Source: Cacajao melanocephalus
Taxonomy: Eukaryota > Chordata > Mammalia > Primates > Pitheciidae
Reading direction: 5' to 3'
NCBI GenBank assembly: GCA_963573385.1
Contig: CAUYLG010052081.1
Span: forward strand, 33,089 to 97,088
DNA length: 64,000 nucleotides
Below the pieces are notes generated by a model. The model searched no databases. It was given only the letters and a program-made list of their open reading frames with translations, and was not told the origin of the DNA. How positions within the stretch are numbered: position 1 is the first letter of the stretch; each line of letters opens with the position of its first letter. Of the stretch, positions 38,578-51,436 are shown piece by piece. The position numbers and the translations under genes are program-made.

Positions 38578-40304
38578 TAAATAAAAAGAATAATCATCCT
38601 ATTTAAAAGGTAAAGATTTTAGAATGAGCAAACATACAGCTATATACTGTCTACAAGAAATGCACATTATATATAAACATAGCAAAAGGTTAAAAAATAA
38701 ACAGGAAGGAAGGGAGAGATGGCAAATTGGATAAAGAAAGAAAAGGAAGAAAGAGTATGCAATGGAATTTTTAATCAAAGAAAAGCTGCAGTTGCTATAC
38801 TAATACCAGACAAATTAGATGTTAAGACTAATTATATTATCAGGGATAAAGATTGACATTTTATGCTGAAAAAAGAGTACATTCTTCAAAAATTCATAAG
38901 ACTTCTCAGTGTGTAAGTACCAGATAACAGTACTTCAAAATATATAAAGGAAAATGAACAGAACTGAAAAAAAGATAATAACTATTACTAGAGATTTCAG
39001 CAACTCTTTGTTGTGACTAATGGAATCAAATACAAAAATTAGTAAATATAAAGGAAACTTTAAAAATAAAACACTATGACCCAATTGACTTAACTGATAT
39101 TTACAAAGTAGTAACTCAAAATTATTTTCCAGTACACTTGAAACATTTACCAACTTAGATTATATGCTAGATCATCAACATGTCTCAATAAATTTTAAAA
39201 AGTACAAATTTAACAGTGTGTTCTGTTATATAACAGAATTTATTTGGAAATCAATTTTTAAAATCTGAAATTATACTAAGGTTGTAGGATGTAAAGTTAT
39301 ATATAATAGTCAATTTTTTCCTGATATACCATCAATGATCAATTGGAAACTAAAGTTAAAAACACAAGATCATTTAAAATAACACCAAAAAATGAAATAC
39401 CTAAGTATCAATCTAACAAAATATGTACAGGATCTATATGGAAAAAACTACCAAATCTAGTGAGACCAATTAAAGACATAATTTATTTGAGAGACTCATT
39501 AAGATGTCAGTTATTCCCAGTGTGCCCCATAGATTCAATGCAACTAAAATCAAGTCCCAATAAGCTGCTCTGTAGAAATCAATAAGCTAATGCTAAAGTT
39601 ATATGCAAAGGCAAAAGACCCAGAAGAGTAAGCATAATACTAGCTAAAATGAAGAAGAAAATGTAAGAACAGACATTATCTGACTTGAAAACTTACTCTA
39701 AAGCTATAGTAATCAAGACAACATGGTACTAGCTAAAGAACAAACAAATATGTATCAATGAAACAGAATATAAAGATCAGAAATAGGCCACACAAGTAGA
39801 GTCAATTGATTACTGACAAAGGAGGAAAGGCAATTCAAAGGAGAAGACAGTCTTTTCAAAAATGGTGCTAGAACAATTGGACATGCAAAAAAAAATTTAG
39901 ACACAGATTTTATACCTTTCATAAAACTTAACTCAAAATGAATGACAGACCTAGTTGTAAAACCAAAAACCATAAAACATCGCAAAGAGAACAGAAGAAA
40001 ATCTAGGTGACCTTGTATTCTATGATGATTTTTTAGATAAACACCAAAAGTATGATTCATGACCAGAAAACGTGATAAGTAGCACTTCATTAAAATTAAA
40101 ATTGTCTGCTCTGTGAATTACACTATTAAGAATACTAAAAGATAGATGACATTGGGAAAAAATATTTACATACATATCTGACAAAGTACCTGTATCCAAA
40201 ATATAGAAAGAACTCTTAAAACTCAATGGTAAAAAAACAAGCAACCCAATTTAAAAATGAGAAAGCGATCTTAACAGATACCTCACCAAAGAAGATATAC
40301 AATG

Positions 40305-40390
40305 GGCTGGGCACGGTGGTTCACGCCTGTAATCCCAGCACTTTGGGAGGCCAAGGCGGGCGAGGTCAAGAGATCAAGATCATCCTGGCC
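40305..40390 (+). mobile_element. Alu left-monomer fragment
   Basis: GGCTGGGCACGGTGGTTCACG through GGTCAAGAGATCAAGATC to CATCCTGGCC, then an abrupt change to antisense L1. No linker, right monomer or A tail. The motif GGTCAAGAGATC suggests AluSc. Confidence 0.9.
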
Positions 40391-41660
40391 AGTATTTCTG
40401 TTTCTAGATGCTTGATGAATCACCACACTGTCTTCCACAATTGTTGAACTAATTTACACTCCCACCAACAGTGTAAAAGCATTCCTATTTCCCCACATCC
40501 TCTCCAGCATCTGTTGCCTCCAGATTTTTTAATGATCGCCATTCTAACCGGCATGAGATGGTACCTCAATGTGGTTTTGATTTGCATTTTTCTAATGACC
40601 AGTGATGATGAGCAATTTTTCATGTTTTTTGGCCACATAAATGTCTTCTTTTGAAAAGTGTCTGTTCATGTCTTTTGCCCACTTTTTGATGGGGTTGTTT
40701 GCTTTTTCTTGTATATTTGTTTTAGTTCTTTGTAGATTCTGGATATTAGCCCTTTGTCAGATGGGTAGCTTGCACCAATAACAGACAAACAGAGAGCCAA
40801 ATCATGAGCAAACTCACATTCACAACTGCTACAAAGACAGTAAAATACCTAGGAATACAACTAATAAAGGACCTTTTCAAGGAGAACTACAAACCACTTC
40901 TCAAGGAAATAAGAGAGGACACAAACAGATGGAAAAACATTCCATGCTCATCGTTAGGAAGAATCAATATCGTGAAAATGGCCAAACTGCCCAAAGTAAT
41001 TTATAGATTCAATGCTTTCCCCATTGAACTACCACTGACCTTCTTCACAGAACTGGGAAAAAAAAAACACCTGAAATTTCAGATGGAACCAAACAAGAGC
41101 CCACATAGCCAAGACAATCCTAAGCAAAAAGAACAAAGCTGGAGGCATCACGCTACCTGACTTCAAACTATATTACAAGGCTATAGTAATCAAAACAGCA
41201 TGATACTGGTACCAAAACAGAGATATAGGCCAGTGGAACAGAACAGAGGCCTCAGAATAATGCCACACATCTACAACCATCTGATCTTTGACAAACTGGA
41301 CAAAAACAAGCAATGGGGAAAGGATTCCCTGTTTAATAAATGTTGGGAAAACTGGCTAGCCATGTGCAGAAAGCTGAAACTGGATCCCTTCCTTACACCT
41401 TCTACAAAAATTAACTCCAGATGGATTAAAGATTTAAACATAAGACCTAACACCATAAAAACCCTAGAAGAAAACCTAGGCAATACCATACAGGACATAG
41501 GCATAGGCAAGGACTTCATGACTAAAACATCAAAAGTAATGGCAACAAAAGCCAAAATAGACAAATGGGATCTAATTAAACTTAAGAGCTTCTGCACAGC
41601 AAAAGAAACTATCCTTAGAGTGAACTGGCAACCAACAGAATGGGAAATCAAAATTTTCAA
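40391..41660 (-). mobile_element. L1P fragment with 5' inversion
   Basis: Two abutting pieces of one L1P ORF2. 40391-40769 is antisense (its complement is the region after the ORF2 block CTACCCATCTGACAAAGG, up to the CTAGAAACAGAAATAC block). 40770-41660 is sense and covers the part immediately before it (ACCAATAACAGACAAAC through CAACCAACAGAATGGGAAA). Read on the minus strand, the 5' part is inverted and the 3' part is forward, the classic twin-priming layout. The element's last ~650 bp, 3' UTR and A tail are missing at the Alu junction. Confidence 0.85.
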
Positions 41661-41759
41661 AGAATAAATCTATAGATAGAATAAGAAAAAAAAGAAAGAC
41701 ATTACAATATATTACTATATACACATCCTACAGAATCAAATGAACAATAAAGACTATAT

Positions 41760-44590
41760 TATAAATATTTTTCAAATTTATATTGTGGTAAAATACATAT
41801 GACAAAATTTACCATTCTTAAGTATAAAGTTCAATGCTATAAAAATAGTCATAATATTGTACAACCATCACCACTATCCATCTCTATAACTCTATTCATG
41901 TTGTAAAACAAACTTTATACCCATTAAACAATAAGTCCTCATTTCTTTCTCCACCAGTTCCTGGTAACCACCATTCTACTTTCTGTGGCTATGATTTTGA
42001 CTATTCTAAGTGTCTTGTATAAGTAGAATCATATAGGATTTGTCTTTTGTGATTGGCTTATTTCACTTAGCATAATATCTTCGAGGTTCATCCATGTCAT
42101 AACATATATCACAATTTCATTCCTTTTTAAGACTGAGTAATATTCCATTGTGTCTATATACCACATTTCCATTCATCTGCTGATGGTTGCTTAGGTTGCT
42201 TCCTCTTTTGAGCTATTGTGAATAATGCTGTTATAAGCATGTTTTTCAGGACCTTGCTTTCTTTTAGTCATATGCCCAGAAGTGGAAATGCTGGGTCATG
42301 TGGTAATTCTGTTTTTAATTATTTTAGGAATTTCCATACTGCTTCCCACAGTAGGTATACCAATTTACATTACCACCAACACTGTAGAAGAGTTTCCTAT
42401 TTCTCAACATCTGTACCAACACTTATTTTGTTTTGTTTTATTGCAGCCATCCTAATGAGTTTGAAGTAATATCCCTTTGCAGCTTTGATGTGCATTTCCC
42501 TAATGACTACTAATGTTCAGCAACTTTTCTTTTCTTTTATTTGTTTTAAGATAGGGTCTCACTCTATCACCCAGGCTGGAGTGTAGTGGCACAATCATAG
42601 TTCACTGTGGCCTTGACCTCTTGGGCTTAAGTAATCCTCCCACCTCAGCCTCTGAGCAGCTAGGACTACAGGTGCACGCCACCATGCCCAGCTAAGTCTT
42701 GCTATGATGCCAGGGTTGGTCTCAAACTCCTGGGCTAAAGCTATCCTCCTGGCTTGGCCTCCCAAGGTGCTAGGATTGGCCTTGGCCTCCCAAGGTGCTG
42801 GTGTCACTGCCTCCAGCCTTACGCATCTTTTCATGTGCTTATTGGACATTTTTTATCTTCTTTGGAGAAATGTCTATTCAATCCTTTGCCCATTTTAGAA
42901 TTTGTTTGTTTTTGTTGAATATAAAGAGTTCCCTATATAGTCTAGATATAAATCCCTTATCAGAAATATGATTTGCAAATATTTGTTCCCATTTTATAGG
43001 TTGTCATTTAATTCCACTGATGCTGTCTTTCAAAGTACAAACTTTTAAAATTTTTATGAAATTGATTTGTTTACTTTTTCTTTTGTTGCCCACGCCTTTT
43101 CTGTCATACCTAAGCAGTCACTGCCAAATCTAGTGTTGTGACACTTTTGCAATGTTTTCTTCTAAGAGTTTTAGGACTTACATTTAGGTCTTTGATGCAT
43201 TTTGAGTTAATTTTTGTATATGGTGTTAGATCCAGGTCCACCCTCATTCTTTTGCATACACAATGGGACACAAAATTTTTCCAGCATCTTTTCTTGAAAG
43301 CACTGGTTTTTTCCATTGAATGGTCTTAGCAGTCTGTCAAAAATTATTTGACTATATATAGAAGGGTTTATTTCTGCACTCTATTCAATTTCATTGGTCT
43401 GTATGTCTCTATGCCCGTACTACATTGTTTTGATTACACCTTTGTAATAAGACTTGAAATGAGGAAGTATGAGTCTTTCCATTTTTTTCCTTTTCAATTT
43501 TATTTCGGCTATTAGGGGTGCCTTGAGATTCCATATACGTTTTAGGATAGGTTTTTCTGTTTCTACAAAACGCATCATTGGGATTTTAATAGGGATTGCA
43601 TTGAATCTGTTAATTTCTTTGGGTAGAACTGACACCTTAATACTGTCTTCTAATCTGTGAGCATAAGATATTTCTATTTATTTATGTCTAATTTCTTCAA
43701 CCATAAATTGTAACTTTCATTGTATAGGTCTTTCACCTTATTAGTTAATTCCTAAGTTTTTTATACTTTCTGATGCTATTGTAAATGAAATTATTTTTAT
43801 AATTTTCTTTTCGCATTATTAATTATTAGTATACAAAAACGCAACTGGTTTTTGTATTTTGAACTTGTATCCTGCTACTTTGCTGAATTCACTTTTTAGT
43901 TCTAAGTGTTTTGTGTGGAATCTTTAGGGTTTTCTGCATATAAGATCATATCATCTCTGAACAGAGATAATTTTACTTATTCTTTTCCAATGTGGACATC
44001 TTTTATTTATTTTTATTAGCTAATGGCTCTGCCTAGCACTTTAAATACTATGTTGAATAGAAGCGGCAAAAGCAAGCTCCTTGCCTTGTTTCTGATGGGA
44101 GGGGAAAAGCTTTCAGTCTTTCATTATCGAGTATCATGTTAATTATTGGTTTTTCTGATATGGCTTTTATTATGTTGAGGTAGTTCCTACTATTCTTACT
44201 TTGTTTAGTGTTTTTACCATGGAAAGATTTTGAATATTGTTAAATGCTTTTTCTAAATCAATTGAGATGATCAGATTATAAATAATTATATGCCAATAAG
44301 TTTGTCAAAGTAGAAAACATGAGCAAATTCCTTGAAAAATTCAAAACTTACATGAAAGAAACAGATAACCTGAATAGCCCTGCATCTACCAAATTAAATG
44401 TATAAATAAAAACCTTCCCACACTCCCACACAGATATCTCCAGGCCAGGAAAATTTCACTGGTAAGCTCTCTCAAACACATATAGCAGATCTCACATAAA
44501 TTCTTTCAGGAAATAGATGATGTAGAAAAAAAATCCCAACTCATTTTGTAAAGCTAGGATTCCCTGGATAGCAAAATCAGAATAGGAATG
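41760..44590 (-). mobile_element. L1M with 5' inversion
   Basis: Minus-strand L1M. Its 3' UTR begins at about 41,760 (ATTGTGGTAAAATACATATG). The ORF2 C-terminal region follows (AGTAATATTCCATTGTGTC, CAACACTGTAGAAGAG), is interrupted by an AluJ at 42,527-42,821, and continues to RT sequence ending ATCAATTGAGATGATCAG at 44,274. From 44,275 to about 44,590 the orientation flips to plus (TATGCCAATAAGTTTGTC, CCAGGCCAGGAAAATTTCAC, AACTCATTTTGTAAAGC), and this piece is the part upstream of the RT. About 200 bp of consensus between the pieces is missing at the flip point. Confidence 0.85.
42527..42821 (-). mobile_element. AluJ in L1M, with small internal duplication
   Basis: Reverse-strand Alu: a pyrimidine-rich tail, AGGGTCTCACTCTATCACCC, AGGCTGGAGTGTAGTGGC, TGGGCTTAAGTAATCCTCCC and GGCCTCCCAAGGTGCT. 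The unit CTTGGCCTCCCAAGGTGCT occurs twice, at about 42,752 and 42,781. AGCAACTTTTC and CGCATCTTTTC at the flanks look like a diverged TSD. Confidence 0.88.
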
Positions 44591-44665
44591 TGCAATAAGT
44601 TCTGCTAATTAAATGCATGACCTTGAGCAAGTTGCTTTCTCACTCTAGTTTTCAAATGTCTCACC
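44591..44665 (+). mobile_element. MIR core scrap
   Basis: GCATGACCTTGAGCAAGTTGC then CTCACTCTAGTTTTC follows the MIR core (tgtgaccttgggcaagtt). Confidence 0.55.
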
Positions 44666-45023
44666 CATGATCATTCAGTAGAATATTCATGCTTAGATTC
44701 TGGCACTGTGCAGAAGAGCCTGGAGGATACACCAGTCATTTTCTGCCCAGAATTTCAGGAAAGAAGCTCCAAGGGACTAACATCATCTCCAAGCAATAGC
44801 AAGTATATGTGAATCCACCAGAGTTCCTTCCATATAGGTAAATTCAAAGTCATGAAACTCAGGAGAGTAAGAGGGAAGCCAGCTGAAAGTTAATGTAGAC
44901 AGGAGACAGAGTGGACTAGGACAATCTAAGTTACATATGAAGATCCTATTGTTCTTTCCCCCATCCCCACCTTCTGTCTATCTCTCTCTCTACTCTTCTC
45001 TGTTCTTTCCTCCATCCTCACCT

Positions 45024-45056
<33 letters not shown>

Positions 45057-45150
45057 TTAAGTATCTATTGTTTATTGATTTTCCTCTTAAAACTGATAGT
45101 TGCAGCAGGAAACATTTGGGAACTGCTGCAGTAGACGATCTTTAAGACTC
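44666..45150. other. no gene; (CA)n at 45036-45056
   Basis: Contains a CT-rich stretch and a short CA microsatellite. No repeat body or exon recognised. Confidence 0.5.
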
Positions 45151-45154
45151 CCTC

Positions 45155-45443
45155 CACTCCCTAAACACTTACTGAGTGCCTACTATGTGCCAGACACCAA
45201 GTTAAGCAGAATCAAACCTGACATTTGTCTTTATGGAGTATTGTTCTATGTTCTACTGAATTAAAAAAAAGAACAATAACTATTCCTGAATGACCCTATA
45301 TAGTGGGTATTATTATACCTATCCTAGAGTATTGAGACTTAGAGAGTAAAAAGATTGCTAAGGCTCATAGAGTTAGAAAAGAGAAGAGCTAGCATTTGAG
45401 CTACCCTACCCTTAAGCTCATGCTATTTCTACTCTGCTATGTT
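45155..45443 (-). mobile_element. MIR SINE
   Basis: TACTGAGTGCCTACTATGTG, CCAGACACCAAGTTAAGC, TAGTGGGTATTATTATACC, GAGACTTAGAGAG, TAAAAAGATTGC, GCTCATAGAGTTAG, AAGCTCATGCTATTTC and ACTCTGCTATG follow the reverse complement of MIR over its full length. Confidence 0.8.
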
Positions 45444-46069
45444 GCTTATAAGAGCTTAACTTGATCATGATTATATTTTATATCTCACTAGTAAAATAAT
45501 TGATTTCTATTTTTTCATGACTAATAATGCTGTACTATATTTGTTGCTTGCCTACTTATATTTTTGAATGACTAACTTTGGATTCAAAGTTTTATTACAA
45601 TACATTCAAAATTCTGCTAGATTGTGTGAATTGCAAAAATCATTAAAACTCTCTTTCCTTCGATTGATGAAGCAGAAAAAAACAAGTTTATTTTTAATAC
45701 AAAGTTTCCTTGACTTTACCCAGGAAATTGGTGAGTCAATGCCTCTGTGTAGGTTTTTACAAAGACTGTTAGGTGTTGGGGTATATTTGAGACTAGGGTA
45801 GTGGAAAGAATCAATGTACTTGGGTCATTAAAGTCAAGTCCAAACCCAAATCTCCACACCACAAAAGGAACTTCCAATTCAATTTCCAACTGAATACAGT
45901 TGATAAACACATACCAAAAAAAAAAAAAGATGACACATTCTTCTTTCTTGCTAATAATTGTGGCAAGTACCCCATCTGCACATGATACCAGGTGTTCTGC
46001 AGGCAGAGGTAATCAAATATGATGTATCAAGTCCAGATTCCTGATTGGGAATACTAAACCCCTGGCAAT
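45444..46069. other. no gene recognised
   Basis: No supported feature; a 13-A run lies near 45,916. Confidence 0.5.
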
Positions 46070-46400
46070 ATGACCTACTTCTACATTTTCTTGCCTCCTT
46101 TTCTGCCACCAATACCTCCTTCTACCCAACTATGTCTCAGCCATAACAGAAACAAAACGAGTCTCCAAATATTCCTCTAAGCCTTATTCTTCAGGCTGTC
46201 CCCTATGAGAGATATAGCCATCTCCAACTTCTATCAGCTTGTAACAACTCAAACTACTCTCTCTTCTATGAAATCTCACCTCCACAGGAACTGATTTATC
46301 TTTCCACTCCAGTTTCAAAGAAGGTTCCACTTCTGGTGCCCTGCTGATCATCTGTTTTCATCAGGGGCTCAGAGTGTGAAGAAAGGATCGTGGATAGTAC
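46070..46400 (+). mobile_element. possible L2 fragment
   Basis: Pyrimidine-rich text with CTTGCCTCCTTTTCTGCC, TATGTCTCAGCCATAAC and AAGCCTTATTCTTCAGGC, in a style typical of L2 3' regions. No landmark is decisive. Confidence 0.35.
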
Positions 46401-47945
46401 CTTCCCTTCTGACATTCCTGGTACCACACTTGCTGATGACACAAGACAGGTGCCGAATAAACACCAAATCTCTGAATTAGTGATGTAAACAGGAAATCAA
46501 GTCAAGAAACAAAGCTCCTTTAGTTTGTGTCAGCAGGACAAGCCTCTCATTTTCAATTCCATCAAGGTCATTGCTTTGTTGGTCATACATGTTCTGTATT
46601 CTAATTTGCCTTAAATCACTGATTCAAGTCTCAGTTTGGGTTTCCTAATTTAAAATGACACCCTCAAGGTATTTTTCATTATTTTTTAAATCCATTTTAA
46701 TCATTTTAATATCCATCAGAAGCTTGAAATTGAAATGTTATGACTAGACCACCCTGATTTTTCCGCACTATATTTGCACAATGGATAGTCTCCTCAGATC
46801 TGCACTGTAACTGTACTGATCATTTTCCTCAAGTAATATTTTTTCCAGAATTATTAAATCAATAACGTACATCAAAGACTATGCCCAGAAAGAAAAGCTT
46901 GGGAATATTTCAAAAATACACCTAAAACAAATACATTTTTCTAACTAAAGTCTCTCCTGATCTGTTTTCAATGGCACAAAGAGAGTAGGTGAGAAGGAGA
47001 AGAGCAAGCCTTCACCACCCGCCTTCTCTGATGCTCTGCCACAATGAGGCTCCCCCACATGGGACAGAGAAATGTTCTCCAGTTTTCACATCTGCTTTGC
47101 CTCTGCCTCAGTGTAACTGCTCTAATGCTCTTGAGGCTTTCTGCAAAGCACAGTTCTGTACTCCTCCCTCAGGCAGTTCCAGCTCCCTGCTTGTCTGCAA
47201 TTCCCCAAATGAAGCTAGTGACAATTATAATATCATACTGAAGTAGGAATTGAAGAAGGGAATGCTTTAAAAGGGCCACCTACCGCCTGATTAGAGTGTA
47301 CAGAATGGAGAAGAGCTGCAGCCCCTCAAGACCCAGGGAAGTGTCCTTGACCTTTTGAAACTAGTATGTGAGTATCCAGTGTTGTCAGGTATCCCATATC
47401 CTGTATACTCCGCTGCCCCTATACTATACCCCTACTGGAAGGCCTCACAAATAGGATGTGGCAGCTGTGGTTGTCAGCACCTGAAGTATCTCTCTACCAT
47501 ACTAAGCCACACTTCCACATGAGGTCTCAGTAATGCTGGAGTGATTCTGGAGTTCCCCCTAGTGTGCTCCCTATACAGTATGCAAGCTAATGCAAACCCC
47601 CACTAATATTGGTATAAGTTTCCACTGAATGTTCCATTCCAACTGCTTACAACCCTGTTGGCTGGGAGAAGAGGATGCTTAGGTCTCCAAATGTTGCAGA
47701 GCCTGCCAAGTGATAGCTCCATCTCCAAAGCACTTCTCAAATAAAACACAGCCATTGAAATAGAGGGATACAAATGTAAAAGGGAAAATGGGCATCTTTT
47801 TACCATTGCATTCAAATTATTTTCTAAGGGTAACTCGTCATACCCCAGGCTTTTCATTTATCACTATTAAAAAGTTCTTTAAAAATCTACCTTCTTCTTT
47901 TGGAAAACTTAAGTGACTTAGGTAAAACAAAACTGATTTAAATGA
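46401..47945. other. 1.5 kb with no recognised gene
   Basis: No recognised repeat. Overlapping open frames at 46989-47246 and 47044-47241 are short and without family features; the second begins MRLPHMGQ and contains a leucine-rich stretch but no context supports it. Confidence 0.5.
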
Positions 47946-48085
47946 AATGGAAATAAGAGCTATATTCGGAATGAGGAGATTTTGTTCTGATCCCAGATCT
48001 GACACTCATATCATGGGACCTTTGGCCAGTAACATAAGCTTTTTGTGTAAGGATCGAAACACCTGGTGTCTAAGGACCCTCCAGC
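47946..48085 (+). mobile_element. possible MIR fragment
   Basis: GTTCTGATCCCAGATCTGAC and CATGGGACCTTTGGCCAGTAAC resemble MIR head and core. Weak. Confidence 0.35.
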
Positions 48086-48477
48086 TCTCAAATCACATCT
48101 ATTCTCTTTTTGTTATTATTCCTCTTTCCACTCACTCCGCAACATCTCTCTCATTCTATCCTAATTATGGTATAGCAGAGATCCCAACATGAGTTGGATT
48201 GCACATCACAGTGTGGGGATCTCTAGTAGATACCAGGAAGGCTGTCATCTCCAGTGCCAGCAGCAGCACACCTGCCCCATTGGGCATCAACTACCAAAGA
48301 TACCATTAGCAGAGGAACCCTGAACCAAAGAGGAGGAGTGTAGGTGAGGCATGAAGGCCAAGAGGATTAAACCTCAGAGAGCATCCACAATATCCACCTG
48401 GGACTCCCAGAACTACTGAGGAAGAATTTAAGGAAGAGTGGAATTCCTGCACAGCAGTACCAGGGCTTATGAGTTAT
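48086..48477. other. no gene recognised
   Basis: About 390 bases with no supported feature. Confidence 0.5.
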
Positions 48478-48960
48478 TGCTGCTTCACAAACTATTAGTA
48501 TCGCTGCATAACAAACTATTCTACATCTAGTAAATACACACTTAAAACAACTATTTGGCTCGCAATTTAGCCTGGGAACAACTAGGTGTTTCTTTGCTGG
48601 TCTTACAAGGGCTCAATCACACATCTGTGATGAGCTAAGTGGCTATGCTGCTGGCTGTCAGGTGGGCCAGGTATTCTTTCGTCATCCAATAGGCTGGTCC
48701 AGGCTTCTTCACATAGAAGTAGCAGCATGGGTCTGCAGAGTAGCAAAAGACAAGTCCCAGTGTGCAAGCACTTTTCAAGACTCTGTTTGGGACATATCTG
48801 CTAATGCCCCCTTAGCTAAAAAGCAAGTCACCTGGCCAAACCAGTTCAAGGAATAAGGACATGGGCTCTACCTCTATAACAGGATCTGTGATGGCCCATT
48901 GTGAGCATATGAATGGAAGGGTGAGAAGGATTTGTGGCCAACTTCACAATCTACCATATA
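48478..48960 (-). mobile_element. MLT1-type (J-like) MaLR LTR
   Basis: Reverse-strand old MLT1: TCGCTGCATAACAAACTATTC, ACTTAAAACAACTATTTGGC, TTTGCTGGTCTTACAAGGGC, GGCTGGTCCAGGCTTCTTC, CACATAGAAG, AAGCACTTTTCAAGACTCTG, AAAGCAAGTCACCTGGCC and a final TTCACAATCTACCATA. Confidence 0.75.
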
Positions 48961-50149
48961 CAGAAATACATATTTGTGCTTGCCAATATGACATTTTTAT
49001 TTCCAGGTTCAACTGCCAAGTAAATAAGGTGAATTTAGTCCTGAACTTTACACAGCAGCATATTTCAATGAAAAATGAAATTTGTGAGTCTTCAAAGAGA
49101 AATTGGAAATTTTTAAGCAAATTATCAGCCTCATTTAACGTTTAGAATTCCTTCCAAAGTTATACATAGAAATGCTAATTTAGGGAATTCCTCAGATGAT
49201 CAGCTTCTGCATCTTTTCTAAAACCCAACCTTCTGTACTGTTCCTCCTGCCTTCAGACAAGTCACTCAGTGACACGTTAAAGAAATTCATGAGTAATCAC
49301 AGCCAGCTAAAACGTTTATATCTCTGAAATGTATACCATTTCTTCCAGTCTCCAGTCTGTGTTTGGCAATTGAACTGAGATTTATGCCAGATTCATTCAC
49401 CAGTCATTCATGTAACATACATTTCTTACAAATTAACTGGCTCCTGGGCATAGTGCTAAGGGGTATGGATATCACGGGGACAGGAAGGAAGAAGGGAAGG
49501 AGGGAAAGAACCAGCCTTCTTGTATCTGGTGGCTTAGCAGGATGTATACCCATACCTTTTACAAGAAATGCAGTTCCAGAACTTCAGTTCACTTTCAAAA
49601 CTAAAGTAAGTTTTGCACTTTTAAACAACTTCCCTTGGACCACTTTTAATTTTCACAGAGCCTGACTCCTCTGAAGGTTTAAAAGTGACCCACTTTTTTC
49701 TTTCTACTATTAAATTGTCACCAAGTTTTTTTTAATTCCTACGGTGTCTTCAAGCTCTTTCTAAAGATATTAATCTCTCTGGGCAGTTGGAAAAAATTCT
49801 AAGTCGATTTCCTCTTACCCCAAACCAGCCTCTCACTTAGAGAACACGTCAAAGGAAGCTTGCTCCACCACACAGGGTTGGAGCAGAGTGGACACAGGTC
49901 AGTCTCATTGCCCTAGTGCTTTTTGTCAAAAATCCACAAAAGCTAGTCCTTAACAAACCTGAAATGAGGAAGGTCCACTATTGGCACTGATTAATCTGTT
50001 CTTTCAAGCATTCTTCTTGGTGTTTTCCTCTACTTTAACTGCATAAGTGAGGGGGATTTTGTTGTTTAATAACAACTCATGGTATTTGTCTCCTTGTGGA
50101 AGGATTCATTTTAACAGGCTACGTTAAAGATCTTCCCTTTTTCTCTCTG
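48961..50149. other. no gene; possible old LINE scrap at 49395-49490
   Basis: CATTCACCAGTCATTCATG, CTGGGCATAGTGCTAAGGGG and TATGGATATCACGGGGACAGG resemble the 'catctattcaacaaatattta...tgctgggcactgtgctagg' type of old LINE end in short pieces. The rest is unassigned. Confidence 0.4.
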
Positions 50150-50178
50150 GCACACACATACACACACACACACACACA
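50150..50178. repeat. (CA)n microsatellite
   Basis: Short CA repeat with one CATA interruption. Confidence 0.9.
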
Positions 50179-50674
50179 GCCTTTAAAATTCATAAGAGAT
50201 TAGCTCTACCAATGGTGACGGATAGCAAGAGAGATACCTTGATAGAGCATACCTACTCTCAAAATAGATCCCATCAACAAAGATGCCCAGAGCAAGATAA
50301 TTTTACCTAGTCTGAATAATCAATTTAAAATGCCTTTCTTAGATCCTCACAGAAAACAAAAATCGTGTTTTCATAATGAGAAGAGAGAATAAAACCAGGG
50401 CAGTAAGTCAACATGCCAGGAAAATTGTAGATATTAGGGTTGCCCCATCTTGAGAAACTTGAAGGGAAAAACAGTATCTAGCATCCAGACATATTAAATG
50501 AAACCTCATGTCACTGTGTACAAAAATGAGGGAACCAGATTTTGTCTATTTTTTTTAGTTGTTTGCTAACTCAAGTTTTAAGTGTAGTTAATTTTCCATT
50601 GCTTGAAGTAGATACTTAACATTGTTCTCTTCTATCTTGAAATCACTTTATTTGTATGTAGCATTCAATTTAAT
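50179..50674. other. no gene recognised
   Basis: No supported feature in this AT-rich stretch. Confidence 0.5.
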
Positions 50675-50900
50675 TCATAATTATGGAACATCTGCTGTGG
50701 ATCAGGCACTGTACCAGGCAATGGGAGCACAACAATGAACTGAGCTTACGACCCGCTCTCAAAGGTCTCAAGGACAAATGTAAGTTGTGAATGGTCTTGA
50801 ATGTGATGTTCAGCTGACATGTGTATTTATTTTCTAGAGAAGAGAATGTGGGGATGAAGAGAGGAGACGGTAAGCATAGGCAGAAACCCTAGAGTTGGGC
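50675..50900 (+). mobile_element. old LINE (L2/CR1-type) 3' fragment
   Basis: ATCTGCTGTGGATCAGGCAC, TGTACCAGGCAATGGGAGC, ACAACAATGAACTGAGC and GAATGGTCTTGAATGTGATG follow a widespread ancient LINE tail. Family uncertain. Confidence 0.45.
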
Positions 50901-51436
50901 ATCACTCAGGCCTAAAGGACTGTAAATGATCTGGCTCTTTTGAATTCACACTGAACCAGGTTCTAAAAAGATTATTAAAACAATAAGCTATAATAGCAAA
51001 AATACGAACAAGGAGCCATCAAACATCAGGATAAAGTCTAAAATACAAATTTAGAGAAGACTGAATACATCAATAGGACGGCCATGTAACAAGTTACTCA
51101 AATGTAAAGAAATTTAAAAACGAATAATGGACAATGCAATCAAGCTACTTAAAGACATCCCACAGGCTTATCTGTGGGTCTGCATCTAATGGAATTTATA
51201 GACTCCTCAGTCTAAATCTCTAGAACACAACTGATGGGAATATTCCAGTGAAAACAGTGTCATCCAGAACATAAAAGAGAAGAACACGAAGATGATAACA
51301 CCAACTGAGGGAGAAGTTATTACAACAGTCTTTGATTTCACACAACAAATACGGCATATCAGAGCTAATCCATATAAACTACAACAAAAGTTGTCTCCTG
51401 TTCAGGAGTGACTGGAGAAAAATCACTGAGAGTAAT
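50901..51436. other. no gene recognised
   Basis: AT-rich and unassigned; CCCACAGGCTTATCTGTGGG at about 51,160 is a small hairpin-forming inverted repeat. Confidence 0.5.

Noticed and set aside
41663..41693. AATAAA followed 18 bases later by an A-run, suggesting a processed chimeric Alu-L1 transcript with a TSD-like match to 40288-40303
   Set aside because: The L1 orientation fits a minus-strand insertion with 5' inversion, for which this side is the 5' end and needs no A-tail. The flank match requires gaps, and the A-rich text is common in this L1M background.
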